Below are positions 1 through 8,176 of a stretch of 40,749 nt of DNA, piece after piece; the first letter of the stretch is position 1, and each line of letters begins with the position of its first letter. The position numbers and the translations under genes were made by a program. The stretch comes from Hyphomicrobiales bacterium (GTDB lineage: Bacteria > Pseudomonadota > Alphaproteobacteria > Rhizobiales > Rhizobiaceae): assembly GCA_024225445.1 (NCBI GenBank), contig JAAEMP010000005.1, forward strand, positions 1 through 40,749, written 5' to 3'. Below the pieces are notes generated by a model. The model was not told the DNA's origin and did no database searches. It saw nothing but the letters and a program-made list of their open reading frames with translations.

Positions 1-89
1 AAACTTCAATCCAACCGATAGACCGGAAAATCAAGAGAGCAAGTCATCCCAAATGCCACTACTGTCCGGGAAAATAGTGGCCTTTGGTA

Positions 90-782
90 TCAGTTGAGCA
101 GAATATCCTTGGCCGCATTGATTTTGGAGGCAAGAAACGCGGACCCACCGTGATCGGGATGCATTCCCTTCATCAGATTGCGCCAGGCTTTTCTGATTTC
201 CTGTTTTGAAGCTCCTGGCTCAAGACCAAGAATCTGATAGGCCTCTTGCTTTGTCATTCCATCAGAACCCGAAGTACCAGCCTCTTTTTGCCCGGAGTTC
301 GCGTCGGTGTATTCACGCCAATGCGGAAACCTGCGATCCAGATAAGCTTCAAGCAAAGCGACACTTTCCTGATCCTGCTGTATCCAGTCGTAAAGATCAA
401 AGACATCTTCCTTCATCATGTCGGAAAGCAATTTGCCCTCATATTGACCTGATAAAATCCGACCATCCATATTGCCAGAGTCATGATCGAGTTTCATCTC
501 AAAGAATTCGGAACAAACGGTGGAATCTCCTGAACTGCCCCAGGTGTTTCGGACTGGGTCGGATCTCCTGGCTCGCCGCCACCATGCAAAACCAAATGCT
601 ATCAGGGGTATACCTATTGCTCCCCTGCCCACCAGGGTTAGAATTCCACCAATCAGGGTAAGAACAACTGGCACGACTTTTGAAAAGAGCCCCGCCAATT
701 GACTGGCAGGGGTAGACAAAAACACCCACACAAGTGCACCGCAAACAAGCAACAAGAACAGCGCATACAATATTGCGGTCAT
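90..782 (-). CDS. DnaJ-like membrane protein (C-terminal J domain)
   Basis: 230-aa protein. Two hydrophobic stretches lie near the N-terminus (about residues 3-25 and 33-68), followed by basic residues (WWRRARR). An acidic linker comes next, and a J domain fills the last ~55 residues: it reads QEAYQILGLEPGAS, then the HPD signature in KGMHPDHGG. The layout is that of TIM14/DjlA-like membrane J proteins, which recruit an Hsp70 (DnaK) to the membrane; the J domain is C-terminal. Its start overlaps the stop of the upstream VWA gene by 4 nt (ATGA), so the two are probably co-translated. The role is inferred; the client is unknown. Confidence 0.88.
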   Translation of the reverse strand: MTAILYALFLLLVCGALVWVFLSTPASQLAGLFSKVVPVVLTLIGGILTLVGRGAIGIPLIAFGFAWWRRARRSDPVRNTWGSSGDSTVCSEFFEMKLDHDSGNMDGRILSGQYEGKLLSDMMKEDVFDLYDWIQQDQESVALLEAYLDRRFPHWREYTDANSGQKEAGTSGSDGMTKQEAYQILGLEPGASKQEIRKAWRNLMKGMHPDHGGSAFLASKINAAKDILLN

Positions 783-1492
783 TTCTTCAATTGCTCCAGC
801 AAAAATCGGTCCTTGCGTTTTTTGCTTGATGCCAGGGCTTTTAATCCACCTTCTGCATATACTGCTATCGCACCCAGCAAGTCGGCAAGTTCTCTGGCGG
901 AATTGGGGCCAAGTCGAAAATAGGCCCCGGCACTTAATCTTGCCATTTCGCGAAAAGTTTTTTCAGCCAGGGCATCGTGCCCCTCCTGAAAAAAGAAACA
1001 ACGAGTATTTTTCAAGCCCAATTCTCCTGCCTTTTGGCAAAGTTCATCGATATCTTCTTCCATTGCATCTCCTATGAAAACCATAGCAGCGACGCGTTCT
1101 TTCATGCTTTCCTTCCCCGCATGTGCAAGAACCTTGGCAATTTGGGTTTGTCCACCACGGCAATCAATGCCGGTCATCAAATCTCGCAATGCACTTGCAT
1201 TCATAACCCATTTGGAAGCTCTGCACTCTCCGAAACCGCGAAAATAAACGAGTTGAACCGAAAGACCACTTGTTTTACCCACCGCATCAAACATCGATGA
1301 TTGGATCGTCATGGCGCGATCCCAGGTAGGCTGACGGCTCAGGGTTGCATCAAGTGCAAAAATCAATCGACCAGTGCCGACAGGATTGGTAGCTTTGGCG
1401 GTTTTAATAAACGCTGCAATTTCATTCGCGGAAGAAGTTTCGCGAAGTGATTGATTATCTTTGGGCCCAACTGTGACTGTCTTTTTTGCCAT
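779..1492 (-). CDS. VWA domain-containing protein
   Basis: 237 aa from the ATG at 1492 (MAKKTVTVGP). The frame stays open upstream to 1600, but that extra segment looks like non-coding read-through (Cys/Phe-rich, no conserved pattern). The protein has a von Willebrand factor A-like fold, with a degenerate MIDAS-like FALDATLS near residue 45 and a later VFIGDAMEED strand/acidic motif. It lacks a signal peptide, so it is probably cytoplasmic. It is followed directly by the J-domain gene with a 4-nt overlap. As I recall, this pairing recurs in Rhizobiales genomes, but its function is not established. Confidence 0.8.
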   Translation of the reverse strand: MAKKTVTVGPKDNQSLRETSSANEIAAFIKTAKATNPVGTGRLIFALDATLSRQPTWDRAMTIQSSMFDAVGKTSGLSVQLVYFRGFGECRASKWVMNASALRDLMTGIDCRGGQTQIAKVLAHAGKESMKERVAAMVFIGDAMEEDIDELCQKAGELGLKNTRCFFFQEGHDALAEKTFREMARLSAGAYFRLGPNSARELADLLGAIAVYAEGGLKALASSKKRKDRFLLEQLKK

Positions 1493-1762
1493 ATAACATA
1501 TTTGGAAACATTTAAAAAATATGCAAGTCCCGTCTGATCTGAATAAGGAAATAGCACACCAATCAGCATACTTTGAATATACCAATGGTATCAGTCTCAA
1601 TGCAGCGTGACTGAGTGTGATTCCCGTCTGGGAAGAGTAGTATATTTATGACAGACATATTGAAACCGCGGCGATAACGTGCGCCTAATCGCGATGGGTG
1701 AACGATAGCCAAAAATAGTTTATTGCGTCAGTACTGGATCATCTTCTGGCAAACCGAGATAA

Positions 1763-1912
1763 TATAGCAGAACACCTTTAATATGAGCATGCAATCAGGA
1801 GCGAAAAGCGACCGGCGCCGGTGTGCCGCCCCCGCGGAGGCCGGGCGTAAGCCCGAATAGCCGTGAGCGAGAAAAATTCGGAACTGAATCAAAACAAAGG
1901 TATTCTGCTATA
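1763..1912. repeat. Short inverted-repeat (MITE-like) element, copy 1
   Basis: 150-bp non-coding element. It starts TATAGCAGAACACCTTT and ends AAAGGTATTCTGCTATA, so it has imperfect 17-bp terminal inverted repeats. A GC-rich core contains a small hairpin, CGGGC-GTAA-GCCCG (GNRA-type loop), at about 1848. A second copy with the same ends and core lies at 35735-35882. The ends read TA-TAGCAGA...TCTGCTA-TA, which fits a TA target duplication. No ORF is inside. It occupies most of the otherwise gene-free stretch 1493-1988, where I see nothing else. Confidence 0.8.
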
Positions 1913-1988
1913 CAAGCCTACCAGTTTTTGGCGTAACACCACACAGTCTTGCGATGATTTGACATTAGACAGGTACTTCCAGGCAAAT

Positions 1989-3167
1989 TTACCGGCTTAA
2001 GAACTTGCCGATCCTGCCAACAGCCCTCTCGATATTCTCGATGGAATTGGCATAGGAAAGTCGCACATTGCCTTCACCCAATATGCCAAAGTCCGGACCA
2101 CCGACAATCGCCACACCACTCTCCTCCAACAATCTGGATGCAAGTTCCCTGGCTTTCCAGCCGGTTTGGCGAATGTCCGGAAAGACGTAAAAGGCCCCCT
2201 TTGGAATTGAACAGGTAATGCCTGGCAACCGATTTAACAATTCAACTATTCTTCCCCGGCGATGATCAAAAGCCGCAAGCATTGACTGAACATCATCCTG
2301 AGGACCATCAATTGCCGCAATTCCTGCATATTGAGCCGATGCATTGACACAGGACCAGCCATTCAGCGCAAGTTTTCGGATATCATCACAAAGATGATCT
2401 GGCCAGACAGACCATCCAAGACGCCACCCGGTCATCGCCCAGGTTTTCGACCAGCCATTGAGAACAATCAACTGGTCCCTGATCGAGGGAAATTCCAGCA
2501 GCGATACGTGTTTGTGACCATCGTAAATAATCGTGTCGTATATTTCATCCGACAGGATTGCCACATGCGGGAGGGATTCCAGTCCCTTCACCAGAGCCGC
2601 TATTTCACCACGCGGTGCCACGCCGCCAGACGGGTTGGCAGGAGAATTGATGATAACAAGACGGGTGTTTTCATTGATCTGTGACAGGGTTTGCTCAGCG
2701 TTGAAAGAAAAATTATTGGCATGCGTGATAGGCACCGGCACCGGTTTTGCGCCGCTGAATTCAATCATAGAGCGGTAGATCGGAAAACCCGGATCGGGAT
2801 ATAGTATTTCCCCGCCTGGTTCTCCCATCATCATGATTGCGGCAAACATGGTAACTTTCCCACCAGGCATGATCATCACATTATCCGGTGAAATCTCGGT
2901 GCCGGTGGTGAACAGGGTCCGCCTTGCGACAGCTTCCCGCAGCGGCAAAATACCATTGTAAGGAGTGTAACCGTGGTGCCCGTCACGCAGAGCTTTCACC
3001 GCCGCCTCGACAATGTGTTCCGGCGTATTGAAATCCGGCTGGCCAACTCCCAGATTGATAATGTCGCGACCCTGGGCAGCCAGTTCAACTGAACGGGCCA
3101 GCACGGTTAATGCATTTTCTTCACCAATGCGCTGAAATGCCTTGATGGAACGCGGAAGGATGTTCAT
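1989..3167 (-). CDS. Class I/II pyridoxal-phosphate aminotransferase
   Basis: 392 aa from the ATG at 3167 (MNILPRSIKAF). An alternative ATG at 3209 adds 14 residues with no family resemblance. Fold-type I aminotransferase signatures are present: GVGQPDFNTPEHI near the N-terminus, HGYTPYNG, NSPANPSGG around residue 180, SDEIYD, and the PLP lysine in NGWSKTWAMTGWRLG near residue 241. It probably belongs to the aspartate/aromatic aminotransferase-like group that moves amino groups to 2-oxoglutarate. The exact substrate cannot be read from sequence. It is divergent from the acetyltransferase gene at 3250 and shares a short promoter region with it. Confidence 0.9.
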   Translation of the reverse strand: MNILPRSIKAFQRIGEENALTVLARSVELAAQGRDIINLGVGQPDFNTPEHIVEAAVKALRDGHHGYTPYNGILPLREAVARRTLFTTGTEISPDNVMIMPGGKVTMFAAIMMMGEPGGEILYPDPGFPIYRSMIEFSGAKPVPVPITHANNFSFNAEQTLSQINENTRLVIINSPANPSGGVAPRGEIAALVKGLESLPHVAILSDEIYDTIIYDGHKHVSLLEFPSIRDQLIVLNGWSKTWAMTGWRLGWSVWPDHLCDDIRKLALNGWSCVNASAQYAGIAAIDGPQDDVQSMLAAFDHRRGRIVELLNRLPGITCSIPKGAFYVFPDIRQTGWKARELASRLLEESGVAIVGGPDFGILGEGNVRLSYANSIENIERAVGRIGKFLSR

Positions 3168-3249
3168 TAATATAAGCCTGGTTGGTTTGGTTTTATTGGA
3201 TAAAATCATGTCCCAACATTTTGCAAATTACAATTGTGGATATTGACTG

Positions 3250-3930
3250 ATGACAGATTTATCAAATTGGACTGGTAGAGAACCAGTCAGGAAAAAAACA
3301 CTTGAAGGACATTTTGTTCGTCTGGAGCCATTGCAGTTGGAAAAACACGGACGCGGTTTATATGAAGCGATTACCCTGAACGATGCAGATGCCCGTTTTC
3401 GCTATTTGCCTGAAATAACACCCCCAGATTATGAAGCATTTATACCGTGGCTGGAAAATGCACAGCGCAGTGAAGATCCGCTTTATTTCGCGGTAATAGA
3501 CAAAGCCACCGGAAAGGTTGCCGGACGCCAGACTTTTCTCAGGACCGATGCCAAAAACGGCGTGACGGAAATTGGCCATATCCTGTGGAGCGCAATGATA
3601 GCCCGCAAACCGGCAACCACAGAAGCATTCTATCTGTTTGCAAACTATGTATTTGAGGAACTGAAATATCGCCGTTTCGAATGGAAATGTAACGATGCCA
3701 ACCAACCTTCAAAACGCGCCGCCATTCGATATGGCATGAAAGCCGAAGGAGTTCATCGCCAGGCATTGGTCACCAAAGGCGAAAACCGCGATACAGCCTG
3801 GTTTTCGATGATCGATCAGGAATGGCCGCTTTGTAAAGCAGCCTTTGAAGCATGGCTTTCACCGGATAATTTTGACGATGCAGGCCAGCAGATCAAAAAG
3901 CTCGAGGAAATCAGACAGCGACTGGCATAG
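3250..3930 (+). CDS. GNAT family N-acetyltransferase (RimJ/RimL type)
   Basis: 226 aa. The pattern is that of the RimJ/RimL branch: GHFVRLEPLQ at the N-terminus, then LYFAVIDKATGKVAGRQTFLR, EIGHILWSA and the acetyl-CoA region EWKCNDANQPSKRAAIRYGMKAEG, which ends with the typical R..G/GF..EG element. It should transfer an acetyl group from acetyl-CoA to an amine; the acceptor is unknown. It is read divergently from the aminotransferase and is not clearly in an operon. Confidence 0.88.
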   Translation: MTDLSNWTGREPVRKKTLEGHFVRLEPLQLEKHGRGLYEAITLNDADARFRYLPEITPPDYEAFIPWLENAQRSEDPLYFAVIDKATGKVAGRQTFLRTDAKNGVTEIGHILWSAMIARKPATTEAFYLFANYVFEELKYRRFEWKCNDANQPSKRAAIRYGMKAEGVHRQALVTKGENRDTAWFSMIDQEWPLCKAAFEAWLSPDNFDDAGQQIKKLEEIRQRLA

Positions 3931-3965
3931 TAGAAAAGCAAGTTGATACAAATGTCAGACCGGCT

Positions 3966-4367
3966 CTAATTGATACGCGCCAGGGTCATCAAAGGTTGTG
4001 CTGGCCAGAATGACTCATGATAGTTGGATTCAGATTCCATGAATTTGACAAGTATACTACCGTTTTCATGATAGAATGTAATATCTCCATTATCCTCCGT
4101 CTTGATTCCGGCAAGATGTTGCAGAGCGGGAAATGCATTGGCACAACTGCCCTTGTCTTGTGAGAAGGCAGGATCTACCGAATGCAACGTAAAAGAGGTT
4201 GTGCATTGGGTTTCAATACCGGAGATAGACAATTTCCACGCGGTTGCATTGCTACGATGGGCGAAGGGTGTTGCAGATTCTCCTGAAATATCCAAAGGCC
4301 TGTCTATACTGTGACTTGCGACAAATATTGCTGATAATATCCCGAGAAACGCCAAGCTCGTTTTCAT
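3966..4367 (-). CDS. Secreted Inh/Omp19-type protease inhibitor
   Basis: 133 aa. The N-terminal hydrophobic segment (MKTSLAFLGILSAIFVASHS) looks like a signal peptide, and no lipobox Cys is visible. The mature part fits the Inh/AprI beta-barrel fold: an A-x-W-x-L strand (ATAWKLSISG), then a Cys pair (QCTTSF and GSCANAF) that probably forms a disulfide. It ends with a DGxIxxxxxxGxxLxxF-like pattern (NGDITFYHENGSILVKF). Such proteins inhibit proteases in the periplasm or outer membrane. Assignment rests on pattern only, so moderate confidence. It stands alone between two unrelated genes. Confidence 0.6.
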   Translation of the reverse strand: MKTSLAFLGILSAIFVASHSIDRPLDISGESATPFAHRSNATAWKLSISGIETQCTTSFTLHSVDPAFSQDKGSCANAFPALQHLAGIKTEDNGDITFYHENGSILVKFMESESNYHESFWPAQPLMTLARIN

Positions 4368-4490
4368 AAGATTAATTCCGTCAGATTGTTAGTCCATATC
4401 AAACTGGACAAATCTTGCCAAATTATCATTAAGTCCCCGTTAACACAAACTTCCTGCGGTGTCATCTGAAATCAGGACCACAAACTGTTT

Positions 4491-5513
4491 TCATTTTTCG
4501 TCCTGCAACGAGCCAGTCGATTCACGGATGCGCAACTGGGGCTCAATCAGCACACTTTCGCGAACCGGTTCCTCACCGGCAAGAATCGAAATCATTGCTT
4601 TGGCTGCCCGCTTGCCAACTTCCTGTTGGCCATTCCACACAGAAGTCAGCGCCGGGGCCGATATTTCAGCTTCAGATATATCATCATAGCCGGTTACTGA
4701 CACATCTTTACCAGGCTCAAGGCCCATGTCGCGCAGGCCGGCCATAACACCAATGGCAACCAGATCATTGAAGCAGACCACCGCAGTGGGTTTGATACCT
4801 TTGGCAATCATTGTCTTGATACATCGATATCCGGCTATTCTGGTAGATTCTGATCCCATCTGATAATCCGGTCGCGGTTGTATCTGCACTTCTTCCAGCG
4901 CCGCCAGATAGCCCGCACGCCGGTCACGACCGGTTGAGGTTTCCCTTCTGCCACCAATAAAGGCAATATCCGTGTGACCGGAACGCAACAGGTGACGTGT
5001 GGCCATATAGATACCTTTTTTATCGTCGCCACGAAAAGTTGGGACTTTCACACCATTCACGCCCCGCGCGATCATAACAACCGGCAGATTATTTGCCTCA
5101 ATATTACTGATATCGTCTGCGGTTGTGCCGATTGCCGGAGAAATAATCACACCATCGGCACCAAATTGCATCAAAGTGTCAATAAAGCTGGTCTGGATTT
5201 CCAGTTGATCCCGATGATTGCACAACAAAAATGTCTGGGTGTTAAGACGCAGTTCATCTTCGATAGCAATGAGAATTTCGGCAAAGAAAGGGTTCATGAT
5301 CTCATGTATGACCACCCCGATAATACCGGATTTGGATGTCCGCAGGGCCGCCGCACGCCGATTATAGATATATCCCATTTCCCGGGCAACGGTTTTAACC
5401 CTTTGCCGGGTAAGTTCAGCAATCAGCGGACTGTCACGCAAAGCCAGAGATACGGTCGCTGTGGAAACCTCCAGATGTCTGGCAATGGTTGAAAGCGTTA
5501 TTTTCCTGGACAT
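4491..5513 (-). CDS. LacI family transcriptional regulator
   Basis: 340 aa. The N-terminal LacI helix-turn-helix is plain: ITLSTIARHLEVSTATVSLALRD (residues 5-27), then the hinge region RRAAALRTSKSG. The rest is a periplasmic-binding-protein-like sensor domain with IIGVVIHEIMNPFFAEIL, DGVIISPA, DIAFIGG, GYLAALEE, FNDLVAIGVMAGLRDMGLEPGKDVSVTGYDD. It should repress sugar or other carbon-source genes and release DNA on ligand binding. No obvious target operon lies nearby, so the regulon may be elsewhere. A 10-bp inverted repeat spans its own start codon (see 5490-5528). Confidence 0.94.
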   Translation of the reverse strand: MSRKITLSTIARHLEVSTATVSLALRDSPLIAELTRQRVKTVAREMGYIYNRRAAALRTSKSGIIGVVIHEIMNPFFAEILIAIEDELRLNTQTFLLCNHRDQLEIQTSFIDTLMQFGADGVIISPAIGTTADDISNIEANNLPVVMIARGVNGVKVPTFRGDDKKGIYMATRHLLRSGHTDIAFIGGRRETSTGRDRRAGYLAALEEVQIQPRPDYQMGSESTRIAGYRCIKTMIAKGIKPTAVVCFNDLVAIGVMAGLRDMGLEPGKDVSVTGYDDISEAEISAPALTSVWNGQQEVGKRAAKAMISILAGEEPVRESVLIEPQLRIRESTGSLQDEK

Positions 5514-5528
5514 ATATGAACGCTTTCA
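5490..5528. promoter_or_regulatory. Inverted repeat spanning the lacI-type start codon
   Basis: TGAAAGCGTT at 5490-5499 and its exact reverse complement AACGCTTTCA at 5519-5528 flank the start codon of the regulator. TGAAAGCG is a half-site shape typical of LacI-family operators. The spacing (19 bp) is too wide for a single classical operator, so this could be two half-sites for autoregulation, an mRNA hairpin that hides the start, or chance. Confidence 0.35.
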
Positions 5529-5776
5529 GATTGCGCGACATCTGGCCTGCCAACCGGAAAAACGATAATTTGAACCGCAAGTGAACTTCCTGGCAATACC
5601 TGGCGGCATTGAACGGATGATCTGATCCAGCTTGAACAGTTTGCCAATGCCACGCCCGTCATTTCCCTCATTCACGCTCTCCCCGCAACATGATGAATGA
5701 TGTTCAACCCATATTACACATATGCCGGTCAGCTAAAAGAGGCACAATGGTTGACAATAATTTCAAAAACGCCAGT

Positions 5777-6139
5777 TCAGGCAGCTTCAAGCATTTTCTC
5801 AATTTCATTTACAAGATCACGCAGATGAAATGGCTTTGACAATACCTTTGCGTCTTTTGGCGCTTGTGAATCGGCACGCAATGCAACCGCGGCAAATCCG
5901 GTGATAAACATGACTTTCAGATCTGGATCAATTTCAGTCGCACGGCGGGCCAACTCAATTCCATCCATTTCCGGCATGACAATGTCAGTTAAAAGCAGGG
6001 AAAAAGGTTCCTCTCGCAAGCGATCATAAGCTGACGCGCCATTATCAAATGAAACAACTACATAGCCCGCCTTATCCAAAGCTTTCTCCAGAAATCGGCG
6101 CATATCATGATCATCTTCAGCGAGAAGAATTTTTCTCAT
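5777..6139 (-). CDS. cpdR: CpdR-type single-domain response regulator
   Basis: 120-aa stand-alone receiver domain. Acidic residues are D9 and D10, the phospho-acceptor is D52 in LLLTDIVMPEMDG, T80 lies in MFITGFAAVAL, and K102 in LSKPFHLRDLV. The sequence closely follows the rhizobial/Caulobacter CpdR that I recall, including IELARRATEIDPDLK and the C-terminal LVNEIEKML. CpdR in its unphosphorylated form primes the ClpXP protease and so controls the timing of CtrA and other cell-cycle substrate degradation; its phosphates come through the CckA-ChpT relay. There is no output domain. It is divergent from the N-formylglutamate amidohydrolase gene. Confidence 0.93.
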   Translation of the reverse strand: MRKILLAEDDHDMRRFLEKALDKAGYVVVSFDNGASAYDRLREEPFSLLLTDIVMPEMDGIELARRATEIDPDLKVMFITGFAAVALRADSQAPKDAKVLSKPFHLRDLVNEIEKMLEAA

Positions 6140-6402
6140 ATTATTCTAACCCAACGTGTTTATTCATAATTGGTATCAATACGCCATGATTCTAGTAAAC
6201 AAGAAATGAACACTGACACTTTTTTGCCTGTCATTCAGGCTAGATATGCAATTTTGGCAGCAAAATGGCAATTTCTTACTAATTTTGTGAAAATGGATGA
6301 TTTTTCCTATTATTGTCTGTAGATAATAACAAAACCCTCAAGCGGGGTTAGACACCGGCAGATTGTTTGCATCAGGACGAAATATTGCAGAAATTCCACA
6401 AT

Positions 6403-7284
6403 ATGCATATTAGCAAGCCTTTATCCTTCTCCCTGCAGGAACCCGAACAGCAACTGGTTCCGTTTGTCTTTAACTCACCCCACAGCGGAAGATACTATCC
6501 CCAATCATTTATTGATTCATCCTTGCTGGACTACCACTCAATTCGTCAATCGGAAGATTTTATGGTCGATGAGTTATTTGCAGGCGTGGTTGACAGCGGC
6601 ATACCAATGATACGGGCCAATTATGCTCGCGCCTACCTGGACGTAAATCGCGAACCCTATGAACTTGACTCCGGAATGTTTGCCGCCCAACTGCCGAAAT
6701 TTGCCAATACCGCCTCCATCCGCGTGGCTGGCGGACTTGGAACCGTTGCCCGCATCGTTGCAGATCAACAGGAAATATATCGTGACAAACTTGATGTGAG
6801 TGAGGTGATGGCTCGAATTGAGCATATCTATCACCCCTACCATAACGCATTGCATAACCTCCTAACAAAGACCCATTCGGTGTTTGGTTATGCGTTACTG
6901 GTTGATTGCCATTCAATGCCGTCATCAAGAAGCGGCCGTCATCGAAATATTCGACCGGATTTTGTTATTGGCGATCGCTATGGTACCAGCGCCACCGCAG
7001 AATATGTGCATTCCGCAACCAGTATTTTACGCTCCCTGGGATATCAGGTCGCTATCAACAAACCGTATGCGGGCGGATTTATCACTGAACATTATGGCCG
7101 ACCAAAGGATGGTATTCATGCCATTCAGGTTGAAATTAACCGCAATTTGTACATGCATGAGGGCACGATGACGCCGAACAATAATTATGATCATCTCTGT
7201 AGCAATTTGGCCAGGTTTGTGGACCGTCTGGTGATAAGCTGCGGTGGCAAACCCGAATGCCGTTATTCCCCGGCGGCCGAATAA
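6403..7284 (+). CDS. N-formylglutamate amidohydrolase family protein
   Basis: 293 aa from the ATG at 6403. The same frame can also start at a TTG at 6367, giving 305 aa; neither has a clear Shine-Dalgarno. Family features are VFNSPHSGRYYP near the N-terminus, RANYARAYLDVNREPYELD, LLVDCHSMPS, NIRPDFVIGDRYGTSA, NKPYAGGFITEHYGRP and the C-terminal IQVEINRNLYM. It hydrolyses N-formyl-L-glutamate to glutamate and formate, normally the last step of one histidine degradation route, with metal-binding His/Asp residues. It lies 56 bp upstream of a histidinol-phosphatase-like gene. No other hut genes are in the window. Confidence 0.88.
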   Translation: MHISKPLSFSLQEPEQQLVPFVFNSPHSGRYYPQSFIDSSLLDYHSIRQSEDFMVDELFAGVVDSGIPMIRANYARAYLDVNREPYELDSGMFAAQLPKFANTASIRVAGGLGTVARIVADQQEIYRDKLDVSEVMARIEHIYHPYHNALHNLLTKTHSVFGYALLVDCHSMPSSRSGRHRNIRPDFVIGDRYGTSATAEYVHSATSILRSLGYQVAINKPYAGGFITEHYGRPKDGIHAIQVEINRNLYMHEGTMTPNNNYDHLCSNLARFVDRLVISCGGKPECRYSPAAE

Positions 7285-7340
7285 TATCAACCAGACCGTT
7301 TTGGAAACCAGATCACAGACCATTTCAGATTGAAAGCATT

Positions 7341-8132
7341 ATGATGGGCGAACTTGAATCCTTTTTAAATGAACTATGTGATGCCGCCGCCGTTGAAACC
7401 ATGAAAATGTTTCGCCAACCCATGGATGTAGTCAACAAAGATGAAATAAAGGGGAAAAGTAATGGCTTTGACCCGGTAACAATAGCAGACAAAGCTGCAG
7501 AAAAAGCCATCAGGGAAAAAATCAAGAACCGCTTTCCTGATCATGGAATTCTGGGGGAAGAATACGGCGAGGAAAATACCGGTGCGGAATATTGCTGGAT
7601 CATAGATCCGATCGATGGCACCCGTTCCTATATCAGCGGATTGCCCTTGTGGGGAACCTTGATCGGGCTTTACAAAAATGGGATGCCCGTTGCCGGTATT
7701 ATGCATCAGCCATTTACCGGAGAACGCTATTTAAGTGATGGCACGCAATCGGTCCTCCTTCACCAGGGCAAACGTCAGGAAATCCATGGCCGAAAAACAC
7801 TATCACTGAGTGATTGTCTGATGCTGACAACATCTCCAAAATTGTTTGAGGAGGAAGAGCTTGAAGCATATGAGCGTATTGAAAATGCATGTAAACTAAC
7901 GCGCTATGGAGCAGATTGTTATGCCTATGCGCTAGTCGCATCAGGCCAGGTGGACATGGTTGTTGAATCAAAATTGTTCATCTATGACATCGCAGCCCTG
8001 ATCCCCATTGTCGAGAATGCCGGCGGGCGAGTGACCAACTGGCAGGGTGGTTCTGCTGCGCGTGGCGGACAGGTATTGGCTTGCGGAAATGTCGAGATTC
8101 ACCAGCAGGCAATCAAATTGCTGAATACATGA
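7341..8132 (+). CDS. hisN: Inositol monophosphatase family, HisN-type histidinol-phosphatase
   Basis: 263 aa from the ATG at 7341 (a second ATG follows directly). The frame is open back to 7257, but that part overlaps the previous gene and looks unrelated. IMPase motifs are GFDPVTIADKAAEKAIR, HGILGEEYGEE (metal-binding Glu), the DPIDGTRSYISG core, and YDIAALIPIVENAGG near the C-terminus, which is the HisN version of the second metal motif. It should dephosphorylate histidinol phosphate using Mg2+, penultimate in histidine synthesis. Other inositol-phosphatase-like substrates cannot be excluded. It is likely co-transcribed with the upstream gene. Confidence 0.85.
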   Translation: MMGELESFLNELCDAAAVETMKMFRQPMDVVNKDEIKGKSNGFDPVTIADKAAEKAIREKIKNRFPDHGILGEEYGEENTGAEYCWIIDPIDGTRSYISGLPLWGTLIGLYKNGMPVAGIMHQPFTGERYLSDGTQSVLLHQGKRQEIHGRKTLSLSDCLMLTTSPKLFEEEELEAYERIENACKLTRYGADCYAYALVASGQVDMVVESKLFIYDIAALIPIVENAGGRVTNWQGGSAARGGQVLACGNVEIHQQAIKLLNT

Positions 8133-8176
8133 GATCCTTGTGGCGAAGGCAGGAGTAAATAATTCGATTACGTCAA

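Noticed and set aside
1493-1600. Upstream extension of the VWA reading frame
   Set aside because: The added residues look unlike a protein N-terminus; the ATG at 1492 opens with a natural sequence.
6330-6352. AACCC...GGGTT stem before the N-formylglutamate amidohydrolase gene
   Set aside because: Only five pairs with no T-run; too weak to call a terminator or riboswitch.
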